Assembly (NCBI RefSeq): GCF_000226095.1
Contig: NC_016476.1
Location: forward strand, 4,092,001 to 4,156,000
DNA from: Thermothelomyces thermophilus ATCC 42464
Lineage: Eukaryota > Ascomycota > Sordariomycetes > Sordariales > Chaetomiaceae
Direction: 5' to 3'
DNA length: 64,000 nucleotides
Positions 35,745 to 47,282 of this stretch are shown here, piece after piece. The position numbers were made by a program, and so were the translations under genes. Numbering within the stretch: position 1 is the stretch's first letter; each line of letters begins with the position of its first letter. The notes under the pieces are model-generated. The model had not been told where the DNA came from, made no database searches, and was given only the letters and a program-made list of their open reading frames with translations.

Positions 35745-36434
35745 GCTTTGGGTGGCGTTGGGTTCAGGGATGTACAGGGCTGGCTAATTATCAGAACGGA
35801 TCTTGGTTCTGGTGGTGGTGATCGTCGCTGTTCTTGCGGTTGTTGTTATATTGTTGAGGTTCTCTTGAAATCCCGATAATTATGTGTTGATATTTTTTTT
35901 TTTTCATAAACCCTCATATGAATGACCGGGAGCGGTCATCATCGGAGTTCCCCACCGGCCAGTGCACGTAAAAACACACCTGCCTGCAGCTCGGGACCGA
36001 AGCGTGTGTGCGGAAGTGGCATGATTAATTAGTACCGAGTCTGGGAAGGAGTGATCATGAATCAGATTAGCGTCCGACGCTAGCGCGATAAGTGGAAGCT
36101 GCACCGCCCGATACAATCACGCCCTCTCGGTATTTGGCAAAGTCGTCTGAAACATTCAACATTCCAACGTGAAGAAGCCAAATCCATTACGTTGTTCGCC
36201 AGGGATTGGTTAGGGAACCACAACCACAGATGCGTGGTCTTCGCATTAAAGATCTCTCGTATGAACACATTAATACGTCCTGGTTCTCGTCGCCATCATC
36301 ATTGTCGTGGTCATCGTTGTCGTCGTCGCCGCCGCGGCCGTCGTCGTTCGTGGTCATCATCATTATTATTTCCCTGCTTTGAATTAGGTTTAAATGTGCG
36401 TACACACACACCCCACCGCACACTCCCCCCCTGG
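35745..36434. other. Intergenic, upstream of DUF1857 and downstream of CFEM receptor
   Basis: It includes a T-run at 35894-35904, a GTCGTC-rich microsatellite-like stretch at 36305-36350 and the CACACAC tract at 36402-36412. No gene is supported. Confidence 0.4.
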
Positions 36435-38523
36435 CTACTTCTTCCTCTCCCCGCCATTATTACCTCCCCCTCTCTCCTCGTCCCCCACCGACACCCTCCC
36501 TTGCACCAGTCCCCTGACGCTCGCCGAGCTCCTCGTCTCGGAGTCGTCCAGATCCGCGCTGCTCCCGTACTTGATGGCAAACGTATTCTCCACCACGATC
36601 TTCCCCGCTCCCACGCCGGCACCGGCACCGGCACCCGACGCACCTCCGCCGCCGCCGCCAGACATGCGCGTCGGCCCGCCCCCGAAGCTCCTCCGGGCTC
36701 CGCTGCGCATGCCGCCGCCCGTCGCGGCCGTCGACATGGGATCCAGCTCGTACCGCCCCGTCGAGCCCAGCACGCGCGGCAGCAGCCGGCGGAGAAGCAG
36801 CCGGAAGGACGGCAGGCAGGGGCAGATGACGCCCACGTCCAGCTCGATACCGGACCAGAGACACACCTGGACAATGTCCTCTGTTGGGTTGGGGGGGGGT
36901 GGGTTATATTGTTAGCAAAGCAATTCCAGGACCGAGAAAGGAAAAAAAAAAAAAAAGGGACGGAACATACTCGTCGGGTTGACAGCCCGTGTGAACTGAT
37001 TGATGGTCTTGAGCCGGATAAGGCTGATAATCATGACGCTGTTATTCCAAGTCAGCCTATGGAAAACAAAATATCAGAGAATATATCGGGCGAGAGAGGA
37101 CTTACGCAACACCGACAAAGAACATGATGCCGCCCATGAGCTTCTTCTTCCAGTGCACGTTGAGCGAGAGCAGCTGCGGGAACGGTACGGCGAGCAGCCA
37201 CAGGTCATAGACGATGCCCGTGATGGCGGCGACCCAGACGAGGACGTTGGCGTTACCGCAGTGGCCCCGGTGGATGCCCTCCCACTGCGTCCAAAAGTCG
37301 GTGACGGGCGTGCACTGGAACGCGACGGCGAGGAGGAAGCTGATGTTGTAGACGACGTTGAAGGCCATCGTGTACTGCAGCACGCGGCCCAGCTTGTTGT
37401 CCGGCTTGGGCGGGAAGACGCGCAGGTAGAAGAGGATGACCGACGTGCGAACAAAGAAGCGCGTCACGGTGTAGAGGAGCATTTCGACGTAGAAAAACTG
37501 GGAACCGGGAGGAGAACCGGGCGAGTTAGGTCGGGAGCTTCGCGGGCGGGAACACTGGGGAGCAAGGGAGGAAGGGAGAGAAGAAGGAATGGTGCCGTCC
37601 GTCCTCCGTCTTGTTCGAATAATCCAAACGTGCGCTGCTTGGCGTACTTGCCTTAAGAACCATAGTGACGTTGTCGGGCTTCACAAACCAGATGTCCAAA
37701 CCCTGGCCAGTTTCGATGGCTAGAGAATGCAAGTCAGCACCGGGGGGGGAATCTTCCGTGTAACTAATAACCGAACATTTGTTAAAGTGTCCGGGAAGTG
37801 GAGGTTGAGAATCATTACATTTGATATTCATGGCAGTAAACGCGGCAGAGCCGATCTTTGTCACGGTCAGCAGAGAGGTTCAACCTGTAACAGCCGGGGA
37901 TACCAGAGCCGTGACACGTACAAATCCGAAGAGATTGCTGAAGTCGTCCCACCAGAAGTAGGCCTGAGTGAGGACACGTGCGACGAGGCGGAGGGCCACG
38001 GCAACGACAGCCAGGCCGATGAAGACGGAGTAGATGGGAATGAGGCTGTTGTCGCGCTCGGGTTCGTGGCCGCACATGAGTTCGGTGACATTTTTGGCGC
38101 CTGCCCCCAGCGTTAGCATCCGACCGCCCACCGGGCCCATCCGACGACGACGACCCAAGCGAGCGCATCCATACTGAGAGTTTCCCTGATAGTGCAGCCC
38201 GCCTTGACACACGCCGTAGCATCGCTGTTGAATCTCGCATCGCTACAGAGGCATGCGGCGTCGGTCAGAGCACAGGTCGAGTTGCCTATCGCCGTCGTGA
38301 AACACTCTTGCTATTGGTGGAGCCGTCAGCAGGCCGTTTCCTTTCGTCGTCGCGAGCGGTTCCGCGCTATGCGATGTATGTGTGTACGTACTGCACACTT
38401 TGGCAGCGCAGCATAACCGTCGAGGGGCGAGATCAGGTCGCCGGCGGCGGCAGCGGTGACGCCATCGCTCAAGCCCAGCAGACACAATCCGAGGATGGCG
38501 ATCGCGAGTCTGAGAAACCGCAT
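36435..38523 (-). CDS. PTH11-type G-protein-coupled receptor with CFEM domain
   Basis: Eight exons on the minus strand (38392-38523, 38175-38310, 37922-38100, 37819-37855, 37652-37719, 37106-37497, 36971-37038, 36435-36880) total 485 residues. A signal peptide (MRFLRLAIAILGLCLLGLS) precedes an eight-Cys CFEM module (LPKCA, ECF, TCA, ACLC, ACV, GCT, LMC). Seven membrane helices follow, with marks such as FWWDDFSNLF, GLDIWFVKPDN, EMLLYTVTRFFVRT and FWTQWEG, then NPTKDIVQV and a cytoplasmic tail rich in Gly and Ser. Such receptors act at the plasma membrane in surface or host sensing and signal through G proteins. The intron after 37652 begins GC (GCAAGT) rather than GT. An upstream in-frame Met at 38550 is possible, but it spoils the signal peptide. 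The family call is firm; the ligand is unknown. Confidence 0.92.
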
Positions 38524-39632
38524 GTTTTCAAGTGACCATTCGTGGCGCAATCGTCACAGCCCTCGTTCGGCAGGCCGGTGGGCGCGATAGACATTCCGGA
38601 CAAGGGAGAACAAGAAAGGCGGAGACGGAGCAAGCTTCAGACGGGCGCGGAAGTGGACTTGGTCGGCAACACGCGGTATTTACACTGGCCCCGGGAGCCA
38701 TCCCTGGTCCTTGCGGCGGGCTCCCGGTTGCCAGCCCCAGGTTTCCACGATCATGGGACGGCTGTCGACATGGCTGCATCGTGGGCTTGGCATACACTAA
38801 TTAACTCATCACTGGGGCCTCAAGGCGGAGCAGCCAATGCATGGGTACTGCGTAGTGTACACTAATTGAGCCGTCACCCAAGAAGGCGCGAAGGCCAACC
38901 TCTCACAATCTCCTCTGTCGTGGTTCGCTTCTAAAGGCGGAGTCCAAACTGTGGCCGAGGCCGCGAAAAAGGGGCTCCTCATGCAGAGCTTCTACTCTTG
39001 CAGATGGGGTCCCGACCCGCTCTGGTGGGTCGAGGGGCATTGTTTCGATAGCAACTCCCGCGGGACACGACGAAAAGAGGCATTCGGTCCGGCACGGCTC
39101 GGGAGGGAAAGCATGTGGTCGCCCGTGCTCTTGGACCTGAAAGAACCTTCCAATGCAACCGGGAGCGAGGAACAGGCAGCCGGATATTTGCATTAACAGT
39201 TCAGCTTCGGCGGCCCGATGCAACCGTCAGCCCTAAGCTCCTGAAAATCGCCGCCGGGACTGAATGGCAGAATTTTCGAAAATTCGCCCGCGCGAGAAGG
39301 TCTCGACCGCATACTGCCGTAGTTTCGGGGTGTAACACGTCTCGCCTGGCCCCTGACGTCTAGGCCATCCGGCGGCCCTCCTTTAACGATCATCCGATTG
39401 CCGACCTCATCGGTATCTTGATAAAGGCCGCATTGGTTGAGGCGGATCTTCCCCTCAACACATCGTCAGGTCGCTGAGGGGAAACGCGTTGATCCAGGTG
39501 GATAGCTTGTTGGCTCTCTTGGTGGGGTTGAAAACTCGCTCGGCCTTGGCGGCGATCCCAGCAACAAGCTCGGTGTCGCCAGCGTGATTGTTGTACACTA
39601 TGGCTGGTAGGAGACAGACGAATTATGTTTCC
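38524..39632. other. Intergenic upstream of the CFEM receptor
   Basis: It is moderately GC-rich and contains overlapping frames on both strands without domains. It probably carries the receptor promoter. No RNA gene was found. Confidence 0.4.
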
Positions 39633-39854
39633 GTACGGATATCGCTACCAAAAGAACTGGCTCACCGCCTTTGTGTACGAACCATACAAGGTCGCTAAAG
39701 TTTTAGAAGGTATCGTCACTAACAATCGGCCACAGTGCCTAGGCTTTAGTGGCTATAGTGCTTTGCCCCACTGTACTTTACGTTGCTTTTAGCGGATTCA
39801 TTCTGCCGGTCAAATTTGGCGGTGAGCCAGTTCTTTTGGTAGCGACATCCGTAC
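39633..39854. mobile_element. 222-bp foldback/MITE-like element with 37-bp inverted arms
   Basis: The 37 bases at 39633-39669 (GTACGGATATCGC...CACCGCC) are the reverse complement of 39818-39854 with a single mismatch, separated by 148 bp. The pairing stops abruptly on both sides. The mismatch is a G/A difference, as RIP would give. There is no reading frame for a transposase and no clear target duplication. It could be a non-autonomous DNA transposon, or a hairpin-forming transcript. Confidence 0.65.
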
Positions 39855-41950
39855 TTGATGCTTATTCCCCACCTGTATTTCGTGGTACGGAGTACTCCGC
39901 AGGGCTCGACCTTACTCCTGTGCATTCCATATCCTGTCAAGGACTGCTAAGCTCGGTCGCGGAGCTTGTCGCACGATGATGAAGCCCCCGCAAAACTGGA
40001 ACTGCGTTGCGTCCTTCCGGTATTGGAATTGCGACCTTCTTTCAAGCTCGTTATCGCGGAGTCATCTTTCTTCTGGAGTCTGCGAAGAATCAAGTCGTGT
40101 CACATGTCCTCTCTTCTGGAAAGAGAAGACGATTTCTTGCCGAGGAATTTCTCGTGCTATTTGAAGATCGTCCTGTTAGTTCGGGGCTTGGCATCGCCCT
40201 CGGGCCGTGGGGCATTCGATGCGACAGAAAATCTTTGACGTGGTACTCCACGGTAGTCCCCGACGATCTCCATTATTATCGGCCTGAGACTCGTCAGGAT
40301 GTTGAAACTTCGTGCTGTTGCAGATGTCAACATAAAAATGGGGACCGTAACAACAAACCTTGCCTCCTTGCCTGGTCAGTCGATACTCGCAGCACATCAG
40401 GCCTGTCGGCCCCCACCCCGGCATAGTCGCGGGGTTACTCCGATTTGGAGAATTTAAGGCGTGTTGGCTGGGATCTCCATGTGGCAGCCCTGATTAGTGG
40501 GGCATCAAGGCTATTAGGGTAGTGTCCCCACTTACCTGGGTATGCAGTAAGTATGTATTGCATGTACGGATTACAGTACATACATACCTGGGCGTTACAA
40601 CCGCGGAAAACACCCGCACCGCCTGCTGCAAAAGGAAGGGCGCAGGGGCCATCGCAGAGAGCTCTGAACCCATCTCGGCAGAAAGGAAGATTATGGCGAG
40701 ACTGGGCTTGATAACAGTTGGAAATGCCTCCGACAAGATTTTGTTTTCGCCTTTGGTAGGAGACAATTGCCTGAAATGGAATTCAATGTACATGAATTGG
40801 AAAGTTAAAAAAATATTAAAAATTGCTGCCTACCAGCCAGCCCAGCGTGCACAAGCAAAGAACGAGTGGTTGGAAAAGGGAAGCCATCACTCGGTTCTCT
40901 CGTGACCAATGGCATGGCTAGCCACACGCAAACTCAAAAGACCGCAATGGTTGTTGTCCAAAGGCCCGAACGACAAGAGAGATGAGATGAACCAGGCTAA
41001 GGCGAACCGGGGCGTTTGTAATGACATGATCAAAGATGCGGAAAATACTGGATGATTAAGCCACAACAGAGACCCTGAAATTCGTAGCGTCAGTATGAAT
41101 TTATCCGGTATCCGATTCACAACATCTTATATATGGATATCTCTCAGTCATAGCTGTGATCAATAGCCAGGGTTAGACGCGGAATTCCAAATATCCGGTT
41201 CACTTAAGCAGTAGAATCCATACATTTGATGTATGGCGTGGGCTATTAGTTCAAATGGAACCTGTTCGCGTTGTCTTCTGATTCTATGCAGCAAGCCTAT
41301 TCAAGTCGACCCATTAATCTTGTTCTTTGACTACGGCTCACTACAGTCAGTGATCGTGTGCGAGATAAACATGGAAAGAGCCTGTGACAGCACGCGACAT
41401 TAGAAGCTCCTGCCACGACTATTCGCAACAGGCGACAATGGCACCGGAGCACCATTCGCAGCTTGGTGCACAATACCATACCATGAACATCAGTAGGCTT
41501 ATTCGTAAACACAGGTACTCCGCCTTAGCATGCCATTTCTTTCCTCTTGGACATAGTTGTAGAGTCTCAGGATGCCACTCAACACCCTGCTCCGACATCT
41601 ACCCCGAGAACCACCTCATTTCCCCTATCTACGTGGTCGGTACGTCTAGAGCGCTGCCTTCACTCAGCAAGAAGACCACTAATATCACATCTTCGCAGAC
41701 TCCCAAGAACCATCCAACTACCCTCCGCTTAGGAGCAACCAAGGTAAGCAAATCACCCGGCTAGGACCCTCTCCGAGACCTTCCACGGCGGGCAAGTCAA
41801 CCAAGGGGTTCATCTAAGATAGCCAGCAGAGCCCACTATTAACACGCAGCCCAGCCTGAGCAACATCCCCCCAAGACACTGCCGTACTACGCAAGATCCC
41901 GGGGTATTAACCAGCCACCCGAACGCTTGGTGAAGAAGCAAGAGTCGGCC
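39855..41950. other. Intergenic, no convincing gene
   Basis: It contains a GGTACGGAGTACTCCGC motif at 39884-39900 and GTACATACATAC-type motifs near 40530-40590. Frames at 39966-40430, 40522-40905 and 41384-41764 show no recognisable features. The last could be a leader of the small Cys-rich gene, but no splice evidence ties them. Confidence 0.4.
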
Positions 41951-42289
41951 ATGTGCTACTACCAGCGCATCTGGTGGGGCTGCGGTTGCTACTTCGGCGT
42001 GATCCTGCTCCGCCGCTGCGAGCACCGCAACACGCCGCGCTGCCAGCGCCGCCACCTGCTGGACCGCTGGCACCTGGCCACCTACTGCCCGCACCACCGC
42101 GACCCGCCGCTCCAACTCACCTGTAGCCCGGACAACAGTGACGACGGAAACAGACGACGCCGTCGCCACCGCCGCCGCCGCCGCAGCCATCGCAGCCAAG
42201 ACCAGCGCCCGGGCAGTCGTGGCGCCACCGCCAGTGCAGCAGAGACCGGCGATTCTGGCGAAGGAAACAGCAGCAGTGGCAGCGAGTGA
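41951..42289 (+). CDS. Small Cys/Trp-rich N-terminus, Arg-rich C-terminus, hypothetical protein
   Basis: The 112-residue frame starts MCYYQRIWWGCGCYFGV. This recalls a common class of small fungal proteins that begin Met-Cys and carry spaced Cys/His (here C2, C12, C14, then CEH, C-x-RR, YCPHH), perhaps a metal-binding fold. Residues about 66-85 are almost all Arg with a few His and Ser, so it may bind nucleic acid or enter the nucleus. The tail is Ser/Gly/Glu-rich. An upstream in-frame Met at 41927 exists, but the MCYY start matches the class better. No membrane helix or signal peptide is present. Function is unknown. Confidence 0.55.
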   Translation: MCYYQRIWWGCGCYFGVILLRRCEHRNTPRCQRRHLLDRWHLATYCPHHRDPPLQLTCSPDNSDDGNRRRRRHRRRRRSHRSQDQRPGSRGATASAAETGDSGEGNSSSGSE

Positions 42290-43998
42290 TTAAAAAGGGC
42301 GAAGATGAGGTAGATCAGATCGGGGGGTGTTAGAGAGTGGTACTAGGGATTGTTCTGCTTTTGGTCTTGCGTTCATGTTTCATGGCGCGGAAGTGGAGAG
42401 GTTGATACCCGGACTAAAGGCTTGAGGTCGCGAAAGACTAGGGATATGATCTTCCTACAGGAACTGCCCAGGAGGAACCAAACGGTTAGCAACGACATAC
42501 ACGGAAATTGAGTTATGGCACACATGTCCAAACATAATGTGATGAGGGCGAGTTAGTAAACGAGACAAACGGTGGTTCCTCATCCATTAGAAGCCAGCAA
42601 CCCTCCGCCAGAAAGTCTACCGATGCAAGGCTGCCTCGATTAACACCTAGCGTCTGTAAGTCGTTTTTGCTATTAGCGGATAGAACTGCGTTGTGGTTGT
42701 GGTTGGAAACCATGTCTTTACTGGCAGTCGTTGCGGATTGTTCGAAACCTCTTGTATTAATTTAATGCATACGACAGTCCACCTGACCAAGCGCGCCATT
42801 CCTCTTCCTCACATCCCAAGCATTGCCCAGGAAAGTAATGAAAAGAAAATGGAAAAAGCCGGTCAGACTTCCATCGACACCCACCCCGCCCGAGCGCCCG
42901 AAGGCAAGACCTCGAGAAAAGCCGGGGTACAGATCATCGCCACTCTCTATACAGCTGTAGCTCAAAGAGCCAACAACCGCCACCTTTGCAGGCAGGTCGA
43001 GAGTAAAAAAACATAAAGCCTCACTGTAGGGTGCCGAGGATATCGATCATCAACCCGGGTGGGATCTGTGGCTCCTTTAGGGAACACAAAAGAGGACAAC
43101 TACTATAGAAATGATTCTCTGAAGTATTGTCGCTTGGAGAAGAAAAGAAGAAAAGAGAACTCCAAAGGCAGGCGCCGTCGACGGCATTATATAAACTTTG
43201 TGGGTGGTCTGTGCACGCCTGCAGAAATTTTTTTGCAGTTCTTTTCTTCACGTGATCGGGCAAGTATGCGGGTCGGTGGGTGGAAACATTGCTTCTGAAA
43301 TCTCTACGGATTACTCCATGTGCCCCATTTCAGTGTCTTGTGTCAAATGCTCTTACTGAGACCTGCATTGGCTTTGTCGACAACCAGGTGGCATGCCTTT
43401 TCCCGTCGCTCTACACTATGTCCGAACATCATCGTGGGCGCTAGCGGGGCTAAAAGAACACAATCCAACGTCAGAGATCGCACCGATGGCATGTAGCGTG
43501 CTTGGCAGGTGTTTGACACCGGAACAGCTTTGAGACGGTCTGTCCCTAGCCGTAAGCTACAGAGAGTATTGTAGGGAGTAGTATATAGCCTTGGGTTCGA
43601 ACTTGAGACTTCTACCAAGTACGGACGTACGGAGTAGTTAGAGCTCGAATGCACGGGTTCAGAGAGCGGTGCCGGGTTCCTGGCCCTTCTTTCAGGCACA
43701 CTAAACCCCTGCCCCTGTGGCACAGACCAGACAAGCTTTTCGCCAATCGATTTGCCGCGCTTGGCTGACGAAGCCGCAACCCACACACACTCCAATCGTT
43801 ACCCGTTTGGGCGTTGGCTTGCTCCCTCCTTCTGCACTGCCGCATCGTATCTGCCTCACTGCCAATGCTTCCCGATTCCCTTTTCCCTTTGGGTTCGACT
43901 AACTGCACAGCGACCTTAGTCTCGCTTCGATCTCCCCAATCGCTCCTCCGCTCCACCAGGCGCCTCGGCAGCTGTGTTGATGAGCGAACGCCTGCTTG
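42290..43998. other. Intergenic upstream of the TVP38-family gene
   Basis: No gene is seen. A CGGACGTACGGAGTAG motif lies at 43622-43637. The last 200 bp are pyrimidine-rich, as in fungal leaders. Confidence 0.4.
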
Positions 43999-45350
43999 AT
44001 GGCCACCGTGAGGGACGGCGACGACATCGAGATGATGACCCGTCGGCAATCACAGAAGCTGCACGAGATCGAAACTGACTACCAGCCAGTCAACTGGAAA
44101 AGGCTGTTTCTGGCGCCTAAATACCTTGGTATGGACATTGCATCCCCTCGATTAATTATCCAAGGGACACAGCCGCTAATGCCCAACTCCGACAGCATGC
44201 TGGATCGTCGCGCTTATTGCCCTCGTCTTGACTATCATCATAACCATCAAGCATGATCAAGTGGTTGCCGTATGCCAGAATCCACAAACCCTTGCGAAAT
44301 TGCGGCGAGATTCAGCACGCGCTGACGATGGGCTCTGACAGACCCTTCGACCCTGGTCCGAGAAAGTGCGCGATCTCCCAGCCGGCTGGCTCATACCGAT
44401 TGCCATCCTGGTTATCATCTCCTTCCCTCCTCTTTTTGGGCACGAAATAATAGCCCTTCTCTGTGGCGTGGTATACGGCTTATGGATCGGGTTCGGGATT
44501 GTGGCGGCGGGAACATTTCTGGGCGAACGTATGGACCAGTCCTTCCTACGACCCAACGTCAGTCCGGATCGCGATTCTCACACAGCCGCAGTGTGCACCT
44601 GGTTCGCCTTTAGGTACATGTTCCGCCGCAAAGCCGAGAAGCTCGAGCGGACGAACCTCAACTACGGCGCGCTTGCCCGCCTGACCCGTGATGGCGGCTT
44701 CTGGGTATGGCTGCGACGTGTTCCACTCTCTCACCCCATTTGACTCTTCCCCATGCCCGCTAACGGCTCCAACTCTTTACCTTCCCCAGATCGTCCTTGT
44801 CATCCGCTTCTCCGCCATCCCCTCCCATTTCTCCACTGCCGTCTTCTCCACATGCGGCGTGAACTTCTGGTCTTACGCCTTCGCCACCTTCGTCACCCTC
44901 CCGAAACAGATCTTTCTCGTCTACCTCGGCGTGCTGCTGCTACAGGACAAGCCCGACAACTCGGCCAAGAACATTGTCTTTGCCATCGCCTTTGCCGTCA
45001 CTGTCGTCATGGCCGTTTACATTGCTTACAAGATGCGCAAGGTTAAGAAGGTGCTCCTGGCGGAGCAGGCGGAGCGGCGGAAGGCCCGGCTCAGGGAGGA
45101 CGACGCGTCAGCGGAGGAGGGCATTGGACTGGAAGTGCAGCAGTGGCCGGCAGAGGCACGGCCGCTAGGCGCCGGTCGGTACGAAGTCGTCGCGCAGGAC
45201 GAGGCGGATATCGGGTTGGCTGAGACCGTGGGAACTCACGATAGGCGTTCCGGTGCACCGCCACATTATCGACCCGAGTTTCAGTACCGGGGCGCCGGAG
45301 GAGGAGAAGATATCGGAAAGGAACCCGTAAGGGAGCGAACGTGGGTATGA
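43999..45350 (+). CDS. TVP38: TVP38/VTT-domain Golgi membrane protein
   Basis: Five exons (43999-44128, 44196-44269, 44342-44528, 44592-44704, 44790-45350) encode 354 residues. After a polar N-terminus come a helix (WIVALIALVLTIIITI) and the core: DLPAGWLIPIAI, SFPPLFGHEII, GFGIVAAGTFLGE, then RFSAIPSHFSTAVFSTCG and LPKQIFLVYLGVLL. These are hallmarks of the SNARE-associated/VTT (DedA-like) domain of yeast Tvp38. The G-x(5)-GE and R-x-S-x-IP-x-H pattern is the conserved re-entrant signature of the family. A last helix (IVFAIAFAVTVVMAVYIAY) is followed by a charged cytoplasmic tail. Relatives act in Golgi/ER membranes and in lipid scrambling or vesicle traffic. The tail of about 110 residues is poorly conserved. 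Confidence 0.92.
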
Positions 45351-45751
45351 AGCAGTGCAATGAGAAAACACTTCTATCAACGAACGGGGAGGGTTTTTTT
45401 TCCCCACCCGTTTTACTGAAGACGCAGAGCTCGTTGGGTTGGGTTGATATGGAGTTTGGCATCGGTCATCACCGACATTCTCAGAGAGGTCGGCGCATTC
45501 CCGTCGGCAATCCCGCCAAGAGACATGTTAACTAACGATAGTACAGCGACGAAAGGGGCGAAGCATATCAACCTAACGTCCGGACGCGACTAGAGAGAAG
45601 AGTAAAAGTCTTCAAACCCTGAGGTCGAGGTTCTCAAGATTGGGCTCCGCACCCAGGTTGCCGACTTTCTAACTCAGTAACACAGACCGACCACAACACG
45701 ATACGCCTCGCCAGCTCTCAGGTTCGCCGAATCTTGCGATACCGGAACCCC
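45351..45751. other. Convergent intergenic region
   Basis: It lies between the stops of the TVP38-family gene and the flavin monooxygenase. It holds a T-run at 45394-45400 and no gene. Confidence 0.4.
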
Positions 45752-47282
45752 TCATATCTTCGCCGCATCCTTATAATTCTGGGTGAAATCGTACCGCACC
45801 TCCATCGGGCCCATCAGCAATTCTTTCAGAAAAGCCTCGTCCGTCTCGCCCTTCTTCAACATCTGCATAAACTCGTCCCTCTCGAACCTCGTGGCGGGGT
45901 CCTTGTCCGACACCCTCCTGAAGTTCTCGGACGAGACCGGGTTGATGATGGTCTTCCACTTCTCTATCCGCTTCTCCGAGTACAGATCCAGGATTGACTC
46001 GTCCGCCTTGCCGTCCCAGATTCCCGCAAGGCAATCGTACAGCCCGCCGACGTCCACAAAGCCGCCGGTTATGCCAAGTCCACCCCAGGGATTGCATAGG
46101 TGGGCCGCGTCGGCTGCCAAGAGCACCCTGCCAACACGGAACTTGGGGGCGCACCGCTGGTGCATCTTGTAGGGGGAGAAGTTGATGACTTTGTATTCGT
46201 CGGGCTTAGGGTGGCCGGGGAGGATGGTCTCGAATTTCCAGGGCAGGCGTTCTCGGTATTCTTCGCGGGAGAGACCCGGTGTCTCGCCATACGTGATGCG
46301 ATAGAGGCCATCGCGGGTTATCCTAGCCGCCATCTGCGGTTCTGTCAGCTGTCTGGCCCGGTCGACCGTACGCCGGAAGGCAAGTACGCATGGGAAGGAG
46401 GAGGGGTGGTGGTGATAAAAGTCGGGCTGCTCACAAAGAAGTGTTCCGGGTGGATGATGAAATTGGCATCCTGCCAGCCGAACTTCTCCGCAAAGGGGTA
46501 GTACGTCTGAATGTCACCGTCAGCCGCCGTTGTTACGCAGAGACCCCAGCGTTCACACTCACGTTGGTAGCAATAATCTGCGCATCCCACGTGAACCCAG
46601 GGAACTCGTCTCCAAACAGCGACTTGCGCACCGTGCTATTCGCGCCGTCGCAACCGACCACATAATCGCCCCTGACCACCTTCTTCCCGCCCCTGCCGCC
46701 GGCGACCTCGACCTCGCACCAGGCCCCGTCGGCGTCCTGGCCGACGCTGACAACCCTGTGCTCCCACTCGATCAGGCCGCCGTACCGGCCCGTCACCTCC
46801 TCGAGCATCAGCGCGTCCAGCTCCTGCAGCGCGAGGCAGTGCGTCCGCAGGTCGGTGCCGCGGCCGTCGACGTCGCTCAGCACCCGGCGAGCGTCGAAGC
46901 CGGCGATGTAAGCGTGGTCCCTGTCGGCGGGGGCGCGCCAGCACATGGTGTCGAGGACCATGCCGCGCTCGCGGATGCGCTCGGCGATGCCCGCGCGCAG
47001 GAACTCGGGGATCGCGGGCGCGCCGTAGTGCGCCGCCCGCGGCTGCTGGTCCAGCTCCGCCGCCGCCTCGAGAATGTGCACGGGGATGCCCTTCTTGGAG
47101 AGCAGCAGGGCCAGCAGCAGCCCCGCCGGGCCCGCGCCCACTATGATGACCTGGGTGAGGCGTGGGCGGAAGAGACGAAATGGGTCAGCGAGGGCGAGTC
47201 TCTCCTCTCTCCAACCTCCGGAATCAATCGGCAGCGGCTGACTCACCTTTGAAAAGGGGCGCTTAGGGGCTGGGTCGCTCAT
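45752..47282 (-). CDS. Class A FAD-dependent monooxygenase
   Basis: Four exons on the minus strand (47247-47282, 46563-47150, 46435-46506, 45752-46333) give 425 residues. The protein should hydroxylate an aromatic or polyketide-like substrate using NAD(P)H and O2. The three flavin fingerprints are present: the Rossmann GAGPAG at about 17-22 right after the short first exon, the DG motif GDYVVGCDGANS at about 183-194, and the GD-type motif RVLLAADAAHLCNPWGGLG in the last exon. LQELDALML matches the substrate/flavin region of the PHBH fold. No membrane helix is present. Related fungal enzymes act in phenolic catabolism and in secondary metabolism, and substrate cannot be read from sequence. It lies 24 kb from the polyketide synthase, so co-membership in a pathway is unproven. 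Confidence 0.92.

Noticed and set aside
43574-43610. GGTTCGAAC motif considered as a tRNA T-loop
   Set aside because: No pairing T stem, acceptor stem or D arm can be formed around it.
46530-47252. Plus-strand frame opposite the flavin monooxygenase
   Set aside because: It is the antisense shadow of exon 2. No family features are present, while the minus strand shows FAD motifs.
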